A stretch of DNA of 64,000 nt from Trema orientale (taxonomy: Eukaryota > Streptophyta > Magnoliopsida > Rosales > Cannabaceae): the NCBI GenBank assembly GCA_002914845.1, contig JXTC01000031.1, forward strand, positions 444,168 to 508,167. The letters run 5' to 3'. Positions 1 to 11,937 of the stretch are shown piece by piece. The first letter of the stretch is position 1; each line of letters opens with the position of its first letter. The notes beneath the pieces were generated by a model that searched no databases, was not told where the DNA came from, and worked only from the letters and a program-made list of their open reading frames with translations. Both the position numbers and the translations under genes were made by a program.

Positions 1-958
1 GTCTAGAAAAGAATGGTCTGACCATATGTGGGGCTACGGGCCTATCTATGCATTCCGATTACTTCAAACAGGCCGAGCTAAGGCTAGCTCGTAGCCTTAG
101 CCCATTTTTGTACAAGGTTTAGCACAATGAGCCTGGATTGATGGCCCAGCCCTTTTACCCAAATCTTACCAAACATAATGTTTTGGGTTTCATCTTTTGT
201 TTCTACTTGTTCCTGTTCTGTTTCTGTTTGGAAACAAATGTGGCTCTAATACTCTTTATTCAATTTCTAGTCCCAATTTCAGTGGATATGTTTGTCTAAC
301 ACAATAAAAATCTATTCTTATGATGTATAAGTAACAAACACCAAACAACCAACAATCAAAGACGCCATAAGAACAACTATGTGTACTGCTCTCACACCAG
401 TGAAACCAAAAGCAGCATCAGTCGTTTGAGTTATTTATTCAATAACACTTAGAAGAATGTGTCATGAAAATTTAATTATGCCCAAAAAGTTTATGGAGAT
501 TTTTAAAGGAAATGAACTTCAAATCGGACAAAAGATTTGACAAATAAAACTCACATATTCTTCCCAAAAAAAAAAAAAAAAAAAAATGAAACTCATAACA
601 GAAAAGTCGCTATCAGGAATTCATTTTACTCAAACTAGTTTTAGCTTGCTTAGGCAAGTAGAAAATCTAGCTGTTCGTTTACTTGATCCTAAAGCCTATA
701 AACAAGAATAATATGTATCACAAACTTAATGCCTTTCAAGTTTTGATAGCTTGATCTCTCTTGAATCAACATTACTTCGTCGTACAAACTTGCCAACATA
801 AACTAATTAGTAACACGAACAATTATTAGTTGCTTAAATTAGTGAAAATCAATAAATTTCAGTTGTCCTATATTCATGGATATATTTTTGTATCAATAAT
901 TTAACCTAAAAAAAAAAAAGTTAATGGTTGGTTAAGGGTTGAGTACCATGTAGTATAT
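1..958. other. Intergenic, no gene seen
   Basis: AT-rich spacer with A runs near 568 and 910. No reading frame, RNA gene or repeat with definable ends was recognised on either strand. Confidence 0.6.
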
Positions 959-961
959 TAA

Positions 962-1531
962 GGCCTTATTTGGTGATCCGGACTAATGGATGGGATTAGA
1001 CTCCTTTGTCCAGTCCATGTTTAGGCCTAAGAGGGATTGGACAAAGAAATCGGGCCACTTTTTTTAGTCCCCTTTCTATGGGACTAAATTAACCCAGCTT
1101 TTACTAAATTATCCCAGCTAAAAGCTGGGTTAATTTAGTCCCAAGCTCAACAGCACACTTTTTTTTCTTTAATAATTTTTTTAATATATATAAATATTAA
1201 TTAAATTCCAATTTTTATTTTTTTAACTAAAAAATGTATTTTTTTCTCAAAAAAAAACTAAAAAATATATTTTCTTTTATATACCTATTTTTTAAAATAA
1301 ATTAAAATCATATTATTTTATATAATAATCATTTAATTTATCTTTCTATTTTTTGAAATATTTATTTATTTATAAATAAAACATAATTAGAACTACATTA
1401 AGAAAAAATTTTATATATACTTTGTCTTAGTCCTGTATTGCAGCAAACACAGTATAGTAGTAAATAATATTATCCAATCCAATCTAATTCTGTTTAATAG
1501 TCCAATCCAATCCTACATGTCAAACGAGCCG
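962..1531. mobile_element. Tourist-like (PIF/Harbinger) MITE
   Basis: A 570-bp non-coding element flanked by TAA on both sides (959-961 and 1532-1534), the usual TWA target site of this superfamily. The ends are a decayed inverted repeat: the left begins GGCCTTATTTGG and the right, read on the other strand, begins CGGCTCGTTTGA. The subterminal parts also mirror each other (GGATGGGATTAG versus GGATTGGATTGG). The middle holds a perfect 24-nt inverted repeat at 1080-1103 and 1119-1142. No transposase is present, so it is non-autonomous. The superfamily is inferred from target site and end style. Confidence 0.6.
1080..1142. repeat. Perfect 24-nt hairpin inside the MITE
   Basis: Arms at 1080-1103 and 1119-1142 are exact reverse complements around a 15-nt loop. 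The core is AACCCAGCTTTTA. An intact stem inside an element whose ends have diverged is notable. Confidence 0.85.
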
Positions 1532-2181
1532 TAAAGGTTCATTTTGTAACAATTGAAGAGTAATGCATATGCCGCGTACAAATTGCTTGATTATTGTCAT
1601 TCCTTTGTATAAAAAGCTCAAGTTTCATCAAAATTTTAGGGGAATATAATTTCAATGGTCAGCTTATTGGACAACTTAACTTGATGGTTGAAAAATTAAA
1701 GTTTATAACCAGCATATTAGCCTTTCATCTATCGGGGTAAGCAACTAATATTGTGAACACTAGTACCTCAAATTAGTAATGGAAAGGGTAATGATAAGTT
1801 AGATTATGGGACAAATCTATCATTAAAGAATAAGATATTTCCCTGTCATAGGTGACAAAATTACTATCGCTATTATTATTACTACTATTATTATTATTGT
1901 TAAGTTTACAAAATAAATAAATTTAAGTGACTGATTCAATATTTGTGTTAATTTCGGATTGATATTTATAACACGTATATTGAATGAATTGGTTTTGGGT
2001 TTAACCTAGGAATTACACATATAATGCATTTAATTATATGATCATTTTTGCATCAATACGACGTCACAAAAATGTGACTTCAGTATTAATATTTTAGTAT
2101 TTTAAATATAATCTTAATATATGTTGGTGTGGATTTTCGTTCTTGAATCAATACACATCATGCACCTCCAAATAGTTCACA

Positions 2182-2353
2182 TGAAAGGATCCTAAAATCC
2201 AGATTTATTATATGTGCTAGTCCGTACAGCTTTGAATACATATATAAATGGACTTTTCACCAAGATTTGAAGGATCCTAAAATCCAGATTTATCGTATGT
2301 GCTAGTCCATACAACTTTGAATACAAATATAGATAGACCTTTCACCAAAATTT
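2182..2353. repeat. 86-bp tandem duplication
   Basis: Copies at 2182-2267 and 2268-2353 both begin with TGAA(A)GGATCCTAAAATCC and run through the CACCAA(G/A)ATTT motif, with roughly ten differences. They lie in a non-coding spacer. Confidence 0.85.
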
Positions 2354-2930
2354 AGCAGGGATACTGGTATGGTACTTGCCAAATCTGCTCAAAGAATAAT
2401 GTTAGAATCATACAAGATTGAAGGAATATAATAGATATAGTACTGTACTTCTTGAGAAATAGCGAAAGAGAAATGCGGGAAATGACAAGTAGGGTTTTGG
2501 AAAAATATGCCGACTTACCTCTTATGGGAGAATGAGATACTATTTATAGTAGCCTTGAGGTCCCTAAGTTACTAGGATTAGTGGCTATGTGTCCCCTGAA
2601 TTAGTGAAATATGTCTCACCTACTACTTGTACGAACACAGGTCGATAAAAATCTATGTATCGGCCTTAGCATATATGAAGCCTAGAGAACAATTGTAGAA
2701 TATATATTTTGAAATATTCTTGGTTGTTGGATTATATTTTGTGAGGTCATAGCCAAATGACTCATAATGATTCAGAGCGGCTTGCTACCGTCTTATTGCT
2801 TGCCTTGACCTGGATGTTACCTAACCCTTGGCGATCAAAGAGTGTCATTTGTTTCATGAAAAGCAAGATCTGTTCTATTCGGACCAAGTTATGTCTTAAG
2901 CGTGCCCTTGTCCGAGCCTTATGAACATGG
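2354..2930. other. Intergenic, unclassified repeat-like
   Basis: No gene. The stretch from 2399 starts TGTTAGAATCATAC and has a TATTTATAG box near 2551, which resembles an LTR, but no matching end, partner copy or primer site was found, so it is left unclassified. Confidence 0.4.
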
Positions 2931-2938
2931 GCCCGGAC

Positions 2939-3451
2939 TAGGGGTGTTCACGGTTCGGTTTGGCCGGTTTGAACCTCCAAAAATTGACCAAACCGCATGT
3001 GCGGTTTGACTGGATCACCAAACCGCGCGGTTTGTCATGGTTGATCAAAACCGCCCAAACCGCACCTATGCTTTGCGGTGCGGTTTGGGCGGTTTCCGCG
3101 ATTTGAGTTTTGGATTTTATTTTTTTTTAATAAAAAAAATACTTTTTCAATCAAAGAAAAAAAGAATTATATCACATCTTTTACAACCTAATTGAAAGTC
3201 TAAAATCAAACTAAAAATAATTATTTACCATTATCTAAAATATTACTCATAAAAAATTATGACAAAAATATATATTATAAATATTTCGGCCGGTTCGGTT
3301 TGAAACCGACCGCATTTATCAAAAACCGCAAACCGCACCGCACCGGTCGGTTTGCTATTTTTCTAAACCGTGACCGACCGTAGATAAAAAAAAACCAACG
3401 ATTTCGGTGCGGTCGATTTTCGCGGTGCATCGGTTTTTTTGAACACCCCTA
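2939..3451. mobile_element. hAT-type MITE built of CGGTTTG motifs
   Basis: A 513-bp element with inverted ends TAGGGGTGTTCA and TGAACACCCCTA. It is flanked by a perfect 8-bp duplication GCCCGGAC (2931-2938 and 3452-3459), as hAT elements make. The two flanks of about 120-150 bp are dense in CGGTTTG or its complement, and the middle is AT-rich. There is no coding capacity. The intact target duplication suggests the insertion is not very old. It shares its terminal TAGGGGTGT with the element at 60590-61211. Confidence 0.88.
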
Positions 3452-3478
3452 GCCCGGACCAAAGCAATAATTTTCGTT

Positions 3479-3526
3479 AAAACGACAAGTAGTTTTATGC
3501 TACTCTCACATACTACGTGTCGTTTT
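3479..3526. repeat. Short imperfect hairpin
   Basis: Arms 3479-3493 (AAAACGACAAGTAGT) and 3512-3526 (ACTACGTGTCGTTTT) pair with one mismatch around an 18-nt loop. It lies just right of the hAT MITE. Function unknown. Confidence 0.7.
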
Positions 3527-5042
3527 ATTATTGGTCAGAAGAATTATTTAAACATATATTTTCATTTGTTTATTTAACCTAAATATTCAATAATTGTGTC
3601 AAATAGGTGATAATTAGATTCACAAGGCATTCGGTGGTTTATTTGCAACCCAAGTGATATATAAGCACCTCTTATTTGTCAGATTTTTTAAAGTACAACT
3701 CTATCCTTATATGTAAAAATTATGAAATAGAACATCAATTAAAGGCAGCTATCCTAAAATTAAAAAGAAACTATAAACAATAAATATTAAGGACCTTGCA
3801 GAAAATAGTAGAGATTTTTTTTTTCGTAAAACCAACAAAGAATAGCTTTTTGTCAATTAATGGTGGATATGGAGAATACAAAAATTAAAGCACGAAAAAA
3901 AAAGATAAACATTAGGGGGAGGGGGACGGGGAGTGGGGAAAGGCAAAAAAGATAAATATTAAAATACAAAAATTATTCTTTTACCTCCCAAAAAAGCACC
4001 ATCCTAAGAATAATATCAAAGAATCATCTTGGTTATTTCTTCAACTTACAGGATAGAAAGGGGAAAAAAAATTCTTCAAGGCCCAAAAAGAAAAAGGAAA
4101 AACAATGAAAATAAATAGAAGTTTGAGTGGAAAGTATTGAGATTAGGTAATTCTCTAGATTAATTAGTGGAACCGATTGGGGAGAGGGAAGGAGTTCATG
4201 GACGAAAAAAGAACGAAAAAAAAAAAAAAAACGTGAAAGCGGGCTTGAAGATTGTGTTAAAGATTAATGGGGTATAATGTGTTTCTAATTTAGTATTTTC
4301 AAGTGTATTAATTATTTAGTCCAATTTAGTCTTTTTGTTATAAATTAAGGTGTCTTTATGCAACTTGGATTGCAAATATAACCCCAAAGCATTTATTAAA
4401 ATGGTTATTTGTTTTGTGTTATATATTTATTAATCATATAATGTTCGAATTTAGATTTTTAATATATTTATTTATCGAATGAAGTGTTATATTGGAATCT
4501 CATCATCAATTAACTTATAATCATTTAGAGAATAAACATAAATAGCGATGTTTTTTTTAACAAAAAAAGTTAATGATGAAATAAATTTTAAAAAAAAAAA
4601 AAAACCGAGTAGAGCAGTAGGTCCACCAAAAAGGTTGACCAGCTTTGCCTTGAGACTTGTTTTTTTCTTTCTCAACACAACCACCCTCTGTTGAGCTTAG
4701 TTGCCTGGAAGACTCGAAACCCAAAAACGAAAACGAAGCTTTACCTTATATGATCTTCCCTCTTCGATCTACCCACCCAGTTAAATTTATTGAATAAAAT
4801 CCTTAACAACACTTTGCATTCTTTGGACCGACAATACTCTTTGCCAGTTCATCTTCTTCATGCTCCCACACACATATCTCAAAACCCCAATTTGCCCCTC
4901 TTCAGTTTTGAGCTTTTCTGGGTTTTGGGATTCGTTATCCAAACCATTGTTTCTCGTTTGAGTCTAATCCTCAAGTACCCATTTCCGTTTTTGGTTTCTT
5001 TTATGTGTTTTGTATCTTCTTACTGAGTTTAGAGCTCAAGAA
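3527..5042. other. Spacer and upstream region of IRX10L
   Basis: AT-rich with several A and T homopolymers (4218-4231, 4592-4603). The last few hundred bases must hold the IRX10L promoter and leader, but no convincing TATA box could be placed. No other gene was recognised. Confidence 0.5.
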
Positions 5043-7910
5043 ATGGGAATTCTGAAGTGGGTTTTCGTTCTGCTTCTTTCTTCTACATTGTTTTTGGAGA
5101 TTGGTGCTGTTAGGCGAGGAAGAACTCAACCCACTGAGCGAATTTCAGGTACGATCTTGTTTTCGTGTTCATTTAGTTGATTTGCTTCTTTGGGTTTCCT
5201 CAGTTTTTCATTTTTCAGTATCTTTATTTATTTTTTTAATTGGCTTAAATCTTAAAGTGGGTTTAGAGTTTTGGTTCCATTATTTGAATTTGAGATTTGA
5301 TCGGTGGAATCCACAGTCTTTTTTTTTTTCGGTGGGATTTTTATATCTTTGGATCTGCTGTCAAGATCGAAATTTTGATTGGTTGAATTCTCTGACGGGT
5401 TTTGATTTGGCTTCTGCCTTTTCGACTTTTTTGTACATTTGTTGTGGTTTGAGATAGTATGAAGACATTCAATCGACTCTCACAAATTATGGCTCTTTTA
5501 CTTTGTTTCATGTGATTAAAGTTATATTAGGTGTCCTTGAATAAAAAGAAACAGTAGTTGAGTTATTTTCAGTTCTTAAAAATGTTCAATTCGGTGATAA
5601 TACTTGTTTCAGAATTTCCTAGTTGAGTTATTTTCAGTTCTTGAAAATGTTCAATTCGGCGATAATACTTGTTTCAGAATTTCCAATCCCGTACTTTTCT
5701 GGTCTTATAATTTAAGTGTCATTGCTTTTGTGATGTGAGGGTTTCTTTAAATAGAATTCTAACTCTTTGTAGAGTCTATATTACTTTCAATCTAAGGTAA
5801 GTAGCGCTCTATATGGAAAGAATTATAATGGGAAAGGTTTTTGAAAAGAATGAGAATGAATGAAAGACGAATATGATTTTTTTTCTTGTGGCCTTATACT
5901 CTTGGAATCAACCTAATTCCCTTTCTATTGGTCACATATTAGCAATTTAGAAATGGGATCAAAAATACAAATCATTTATTGGCCAAAACAATATACAAAC
6001 AAGGGTGTATAAGTAAATTTATAATTTATTTCTTCAGTGGGACAGATATAAAGTCATACTTAAGTGTTTCACTTTCCATATTTCTCAAGACCCCACAAAA
6101 ATTTATTTCCTAATTGTGTAAGTAAACACATGAAAAGAAAATAATCTCCTTATTCCCTTTCCCCTTTATTACCTGCTACGGAAATATAATTGTGGTCCTA
6201 AAGTAAATTTTTGTTGTTCTTTTACTTATGCTGGTGGCTGCCCTTGTTCTCTTTGTAGTCCTTGGATTATGTTTATTTGAAAATTAGTGAACTTTAATCT
6301 GCGGTGGAGTTTGAATCTAGAAGAACTTTAAGTATGTGTTTACTCTTAATTTAGGTAGTGCTGGTGATGTCTTGGACGATGATCCAGTTGGGAGGTTGAA
6401 AGTTTTCGTTTATGAGCTCCCAAGCAAATACAACAAGAAGATTCTGCAGAAGGACCCCAGATGCCTCACCCACATGTTTGCTGCCGAAATTTTTATGCAT
6501 CGATTTCTCTTGTCCAGCCCTGTTCGAACCCTTAATCCTGAAGAAGCTGATTGGTTTTATACACCTGTATACACCACTTGTGACCTCACACCAAATGGTC
6601 TTCCTTTGCCTTTTAAATCACCACGAATGATGAGAAGTGCTATACAACTTATTTCTTCAAACTGGCCTTATTGGAATAGAACAGAAGGGGCTGATCACTT
6701 TTTTGTTGTGCCTCATGATTTTGGACCCTGCTTCCATTATCAAGTAAGTAGCTTCATTATTTCTATTATCTTATCTTTTTCAGATGGCTGAACACAGTGA
6801 ATTTACTGGCTTTATGCTCTTGAGAGCTGTATGATGTAAAATAAGTGTGAAACGGAATTCGAGGTGTTGTAGTCTGTCATGTAGACTTGTAGTTCACTTT
6901 TGTTTATAATGTATGGGGAGTTGTATTGATGTTGCCTATTCCTTGATACTATTACAGGAGGAGAAGGCAATTGAAAGAGGGATTCTTCCATTGCTTCAAC
7001 GGGCTACCTTGGTTCAGACTTTTGGGCAACGGAATCATGTTTGCTTGAAAGAGGGCTCAATTACTGTTCCTCCTTATGCTCCACCACAGAAAATGCAAAC
7101 CCACTTGATCCCTGAGAAAACTCCTAGGTCTATTTTTGTTTACTTCCGAGGCTTGTTCTACGATGTTGGAAATGACCCAGAAGGTGGTTACTACGCCAGG
7201 TAATTCTTGCTACTGAACTTAAAACCATAGATTAGGAAGGAGCATAGTGAAATTGGGGCTAGAATTTCACTTGAAACTTGTGTTACTTACAGCAGCAAAT
7301 GGTTTCTGTTTTACATGTTTTGCTTAATGTTTTTTAACATGATATAAATTTTTTGAAGAGATACCTAAGTCTTTAACTTTGTTTACGACTTTTTAGAGGG
7401 GCGCGAGCAGCAGTATGGGAGAACTTCAAGGATAATCCACTTTTCGACATCTCTACGGAGCATCCAACCACGTACTATGAGGACATGCAACGTGCAGTCT
7501 TTTGTTTGTGCCCGCTTGGTTGGGCTCCTTGGAGTCCAAGATTAGTTGAAGCTGTGATTTTTGGTTGCATTCCCGTGATCATAGCTGATGATATTGTTCT
7601 ACCCTTTGCTGATGCAATCCCCTGGGAAGAGATTGGGGTGTTTGTAGATGAGAAGGATGTGCCCAACTTGGACACCATACTCACTTCAATCCCACTGGAT
7701 CTGATATTAAGGAAGCAGAGATTGCTTGCCAACCCTTCAATGAAACAAGCTATGTTATTTCCACAGCCTGCTCAACCAGGTGATGCATTCCATCAAGTTC
7801 TGAATGGACTCGCAAGAAAGTTGCCACATGACTCAAGTGTTTACCTGAAGCCGGGCGAGAAAGTACTAAACTGGACCGCAGGGCCCGTTGGCGACCTGAA
7901 ACCATGGTAG
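5043..7910 (+). CDS. IRX10L: Xylan beta-1,4-xylosyltransferase IRX10L-like (GT47)
   Basis: Exons 5043-5148, 6355-6743, 6958-7199 and 7397-7910 join to 416 residues. The start ATG opens a hydrophobic segment (about residues 5-23) that acts as signal or Golgi anchor. The join at exon 1/2 gives ERISGSAGDV, a family hallmark, and the C-terminus is the typical NWTAGPV..LKPW. The exostosin-like GT47 domain fills residues from about 45 to 385, with landmarks VFVYELPSKYNKK, EGADHFFVVPHDFG and CLCPLGWAPWSPRL. Family knowledge: IRX10/IRX10L adds xylose to the xylan backbone in the Golgi, together with IRX9 and IRX14, in secondary and primary walls. The sequence is closer to IRX10L than IRX10 as I recall them (VYTTCDLTPNG). 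All splice sites are GT-AG and the frame is intact. Confidence 0.95.
5555..5684. repeat. 65-bp tandem duplication in IRX10L intron 1
   Basis: Copies 5555-5619 and 5620-5684 begin TAGTTGAGTTATTTTCAG and differ at only two places, so the duplication is fairly recent. It lies wholly within intron 1 and does not touch splice sites. Confidence 0.93.
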
Positions 7911-8398
7911 CACAGCCATTTTACCTTTTTATATTCTTTGGGGTCATAGGAACTCTCATTCTGCCCCTTAGTCCCAGCTTCCCAAAAGTTTAGATTTTAG
8001 AAGAGTTGTTGTATTATAATTGGTCACGGTCATTGAAGTGTAAATTTTGATTTTCCTGAATTAACGGATTATATATTCCCTTTGCAGCATGAGATGTGTC
8101 TCTTTATTCATATGTAGTTTACTTTCTTTCCTCTTCTTTTTTTTTCCCCCTTTGGACCCTGGTTGTTGATAGTTTTACCTGAAACCGTAGTGTATGATTG
8201 TACGGTTTGTACCATTTTTTCTCAGTCGAATTACATCCTGAATGTTAATATATTTCCAAGATTAAACATATTGTGAATATGTATATATATACATATAAAT
8301 AATTCGGGAACAAGCCTTATTATTGATTATTTGGTTATGCACATAATGAAGAATGTGAAAGGCACTCATTGTTTGACATATAGATTTTTATTATCAAA

Positions 8399-8486
8399 TT
8401 TTATACTTCAATTATATAATAAGTCATAATGGAATTTAGATGTTTTATACTTCAATTATATAGTAAGTCATAATGGAATTTAGATG
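8399..8486. repeat. 44-bp tandem duplication
   Basis: Copies at 8399-8442 and 8443-8486 start TTTTATACTTCAATTATATA and end GGAATTTAGATG with one difference. Confidence 0.9.
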
Positions 8487-8641
8487 TCAAGTAGTAAGAT
8501 TTAGAGGGAAATATATGTCTAAGTAGTGAGACTAGAATCCCTCGGAAAAAAAAAAAAAGAAGAAAAGAAAGTAGCGAATTATAGTGTAAAATATATGTCA
8601 AATAGGGAAATATTGTAGAAGCTCCCGTAAAATATATATCA

Positions 8642-8728
8642 AGTAGTGAGACTAGAGTCCCTCGAAAAAAAGTAGTGAGACTAGAGTCCCTCGAAAAAAA
8701 GTAGTGAGACTAGAGTCCCTCGTAAAAA
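8642..8728. repeat. 29-bp tandem repeat, three copies
   Basis: Three units of 29 bp begin at 8642, 8671 and 8700 with core GTAGTGAGACTAGAGTCCCT followed by CG and an A run. A fourth, separated relative lies at 8522-8550, and GTAGTAAGATTAGAG pieces nearby (8491, 8737) look like older copies. Confidence 0.9.
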
Positions 8729-9236
8729 AGAAAGAAGTAAGATTAGAGTGGAAAAAAATGGTACGTTTAGCATTCCCTTACAAAAGGGAGGTTTTATTGT
8801 TGAACACCATATAAACAATGTTCCGGAATCCGGTTCGGTCTTCTTCAATCGTCATTGCCATGCTTGATCCCTATATATTAGAGGGATTGGCTGTAACCAA
8901 AGAATCTATGCCTCCCTATTCAGAAAAATATTTGTGTCTGATCTGTCCAAACCATGCCACAGAGGCATTGATAGAGCAAGATTCGATAATTCTCAGAATT
9001 TGTTTGATGCAACTATTCGAAATGAGGCCCATGACGCCTAATAATGCACACCAGAAATGGGGTATTTGTTAGAGTAACTGGAAGTGGTATGGAATCTTTG
9101 AAAGACGATTCTGAACAGTGTGTTTGACTGCATTCCTAAAGAAAACAATTTATGGGTCCAACTAATATGCATACATTACATGATAAAAGAATTAAATACT
9201 GATTATATAGCAAAAAAATTAGCTAGGAAATCAGAG

Positions 9237-9731
9237 ATAATTACATTTTTATATTTTACATTTTGATTGTTTGTTTAATTTATACATTGCATTTTAGTTA
9301 TTATCAACACTGACCTTAGATTTATAATTTGTAACAAATTTATGCCCTCTCTAAGTCAAACACAAATTTTGACCATTATGTTTATCAAAATACCCCTAAA
9401 AGTTTAAATATATATTTTAAAAGAAATTAAATTTAAAACTTATATAAAATTCAAAAAGCTTTCTATAAATAATATATAATTTTTGTAGGTTTTCTGCAAT
9501 TTTTAAATTTTTTTTAATTAGTTCTAAATTTAAATTAAGTATTAAAATATATATTTTTAAAGTTCAAAAAGATATTTTTGGTAAATTCAATGGTTAAAAT
9601 TGGTATTTGATCTAAAAATATGTATAAATTTATTACAAGTTTTAAATCTAAAGGTTAATGTTGACAATAATCAAAACATAAAATATAAATTGAACAAAGA
9701 GTCAAAAAAAAGGTATAAAAATATAATTAAC
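9237..9731. mobile_element. Long-palindrome MITE (Mutator/foldback-like)
   Basis: The left half (from ATAATTACATTTTTATA at 9237) and the reverse complement of the right half (ending near 9731) align almost end to end, at roughly 70-75% by eye. Matching blocks include TTTTGATTGTTTG versus TTTTGATTATTGT, and GTAACAAATTTA versus GTAATAAATTTA. The whole of about 495 bp is therefore one diverged palindrome with about 240-bp arms. No coding sequence. The superfamily cannot be fixed because the target duplication is unclear. Confidence 0.7.
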
Positions 9732-9983
9732 CTTTTCTTTTATTGTTAACTTTTAATTCTCGTATTCTCACACTTATGACTTGCTTTTTCTCTTGCACCA
9801 TTTATATTTTTCAAGCCTCTAATTTATATCTAGGCTTTATGTGCATAATATGGGGAGACAACGCTAAAGTTTCAGCTATCTTCCATGGTGAAACTTAAAA
9901 GCACTTATAATCCAAACTTACAAGTGAGCTAACATGAATGTGTTAAAAAGAACGGTTTTTATTTTTTCCCCTCTAAATTATAA

Positions 9984-10365
9984 TGTTTGCCTCCTTAAAG
10001 ATAACTACAAAAAGAATACCGTGAAGTATGATTTTTCTGCAATTTTAACAATATCTTTTAGTCGGTGCAAAATTATACATCTACATTTTAAATCTTTGTA
10101 AATTTGTACCTACTATGTACAAATTAGGTGATTTGTGCTAATTGTTTTAAATTATTTAAATAGATTCTCTGTGTTAGCCAGAAGAAATAAGATATGCTCA
10201 ATTCAGATTCCGTGTTTAGTAAGAAATTTGTTGGTCAATTTATATACAGAATGTACAAATTTGCAGGAATTTGAAATAATACATAATTTTGCACAAACTA
10301 AAAAAAATGGATAAAATTGTAAAAAAATCATACTTTAGGGTTTTTTTTTTTTTGCAGAGACAAAC
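9984..10365. mobile_element. Second long-TIR MITE
   Basis: The left arm reads GTTTGCCTCC at 9984, then AAGTATGATTTTTCTGCAAT and GTGCAAAATTATACAT. The right arm, reversed, reads GTTTGTCTCT, AAGTATGATTTTTTTACAAT and GTGCAAAATTATGTAT. Arms of about 140 bp match at roughly 75-80% by eye. The pairing may extend slightly past both listed ends. Non-coding, non-autonomous. Confidence 0.72.
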
Positions 10366-10439
10366 CCACCTTTTTAATTATATAGATTTTCTCAATATTG
10401 CCCCCAAAGGCCCAAATTTAAAGAGTTTCAACTATCTCC

Positions 10440-10760
10440 CGAACTACTAAAATAGTCACTTCTTTAAGGGTTAAGTAGACAATTACCACTTTTTTCAAAT
10501 GTTTAACTAAATTTACCATCATTATTAGATTCTACCACTTTTGGGAGGGAATTAGTCAAGAATTAGTCAAGAATCTGTTAAGATTATCACTGACATCAAG
10601 AATCTGTCAAGAATAAGTCAAAAATCCGTCAAGATCGTCAAGAATTTGTCAAGAATTCATCAAGAATTTATTTAAAAAAGTGGTATGGTGGTAGATTTAA
10701 TTAATGAGCAAAAAAAAATAGTATTTACCTAATTTATTCCTTTTTAAGCAAACAGACAAA
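10440..10760. repeat. Decayed inverted repeat with GTCAAGAAT motif runs
   Basis: An outer pair (ACTAAATTTACCATCAT near 10505 against ATGGTGGTAGATTTAATTA near 10684) faces inward around many degenerate copies of GTCAAGAAT (10557-10670). It resembles the two palindromic elements just upstream but is more worn. Confidence 0.45.
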
Positions 10761-11937
10761 TAATCATCACTGAATTTCAGAAACTTTCTAAGCAAAATGC
10801 CACAAAATAAAAAAATTCAAAATATTTTGCTAGTTTCTCACAGCCAATGTTGCAATAAAATCAAAATAAAACTAAACAATCTAAAATTAAAGAACAACTT
10901 GAATACCTAATTATCGTTTTTAAATTTTGAATAAAACCAAATAAAGTTGTAGAAATTTGCTTATAAATCCCATTTACCTTGTAGTTTGCATAGGCAAGAA
11001 GCCTTCGACTAAGATTGCTATATGTCCGTGTCGTTCGAAAAACACTTCGAAACCCACAACAACAATTTCTACATCTTTTCTAATCTACTTATTCTTCAAC
11101 CCCTCCTGAAATTAACCCAACACTCAACTAATCTGCTATTAATTTCTCGTAAATTTAGAAGAAAAATTGAACTGGTTTTTGCAAAATTGAAAGAGGGAGG
11201 TAAATAAATTAATTGGCATCTATATAAATATTGGGTAGGGCTAATCAATTTTTGGCTAAGGTTTGAAAGGGTAGGACTAATCAATTTTGGCTAAAGTTTT
11301 ATTTTAGCTCCAAAATTATGACACATGCCAATTTTTTGTCAATTTTGGTTAAGGTTTGGGGCTTATAGAAATATGACCAAATTTTAGGCCTAATTTCAGT
11401 AAATGTCCATTTGTCAAAAATTATAGCAAAATGTCCGGTACATATGCTTANAAAAAAAAAAAAAAAAAAAAGAAAGTAAGAGACTCGGTGGATATGCATT
11501 AGGGATGACGAATGATAATTATATAACTGAAGACCTAAATAGAAGCCAAAGTAGTTTTACAACTTTTCGCCACTTTAAAGACCATGTACATACACATAAT
11601 TATGTCTATATACTTTTTTTCATTAAGGGGGACCAAAAGTGTAATTTACTGAAAGGCCATTGAAATGAGGAAAAAAGAAAAAAAATAGAGGTAGTGTGAC
11701 AAGATAAGAAAAACATCAAGGAAAAGGAGGAGCTTTCAGCCAATTGTGTGGGACTACCAGTTAAAATTGTGAGGTGGGGAGTGTGAAAGCCACGCCTCCA
11801 CGTATGTAACCAGTACACTCTTTCTTACTTGCTCTTCACATTTCATTAACTTTGCTTTCTAAACACCTCTTCTCTTATCTTCTCATATCTTCTTCGTTTA
11901 TTTTCTCCTAACTAGAGGCCATTGAGAAAAAGAATTC
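10761..11937. other. Spacer and rubredoxin upstream region
   Basis: No gene recognised. It contains a tandem pair near 11231-11305 (GGCTAATCAATTTTTGGCTA then GACTAATCAATTTTGGCTAA) and a single N at 11451 before a long A run, probably a closed assembly gap. The rubredoxin promoter must lie in the last part. Confidence 0.5.

Larger units (their letters stand above)
7911..9230. other. IRX10L 3' flank and spacer
   Basis: The 3' UTR probably covers the first few hundred bases. The rest holds two small tandem repeats (listed separately) and an 84-codon open frame at 8818-9072 that matched no family I know. Confidence 0.5.

Noticed and set aside
2399-2930. LTR-like start TGTTAGAATC with a TATA-like box
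   Set aside because: No partner copy, end or primer site in the window; kept as unclassified.
8818-9072. 84-codon open frame, with gene-like composition
   Set aside because: No domain, splice partner or similarity that I recognise. It could be a worn gene or transposon piece, but nothing in it supports a call.
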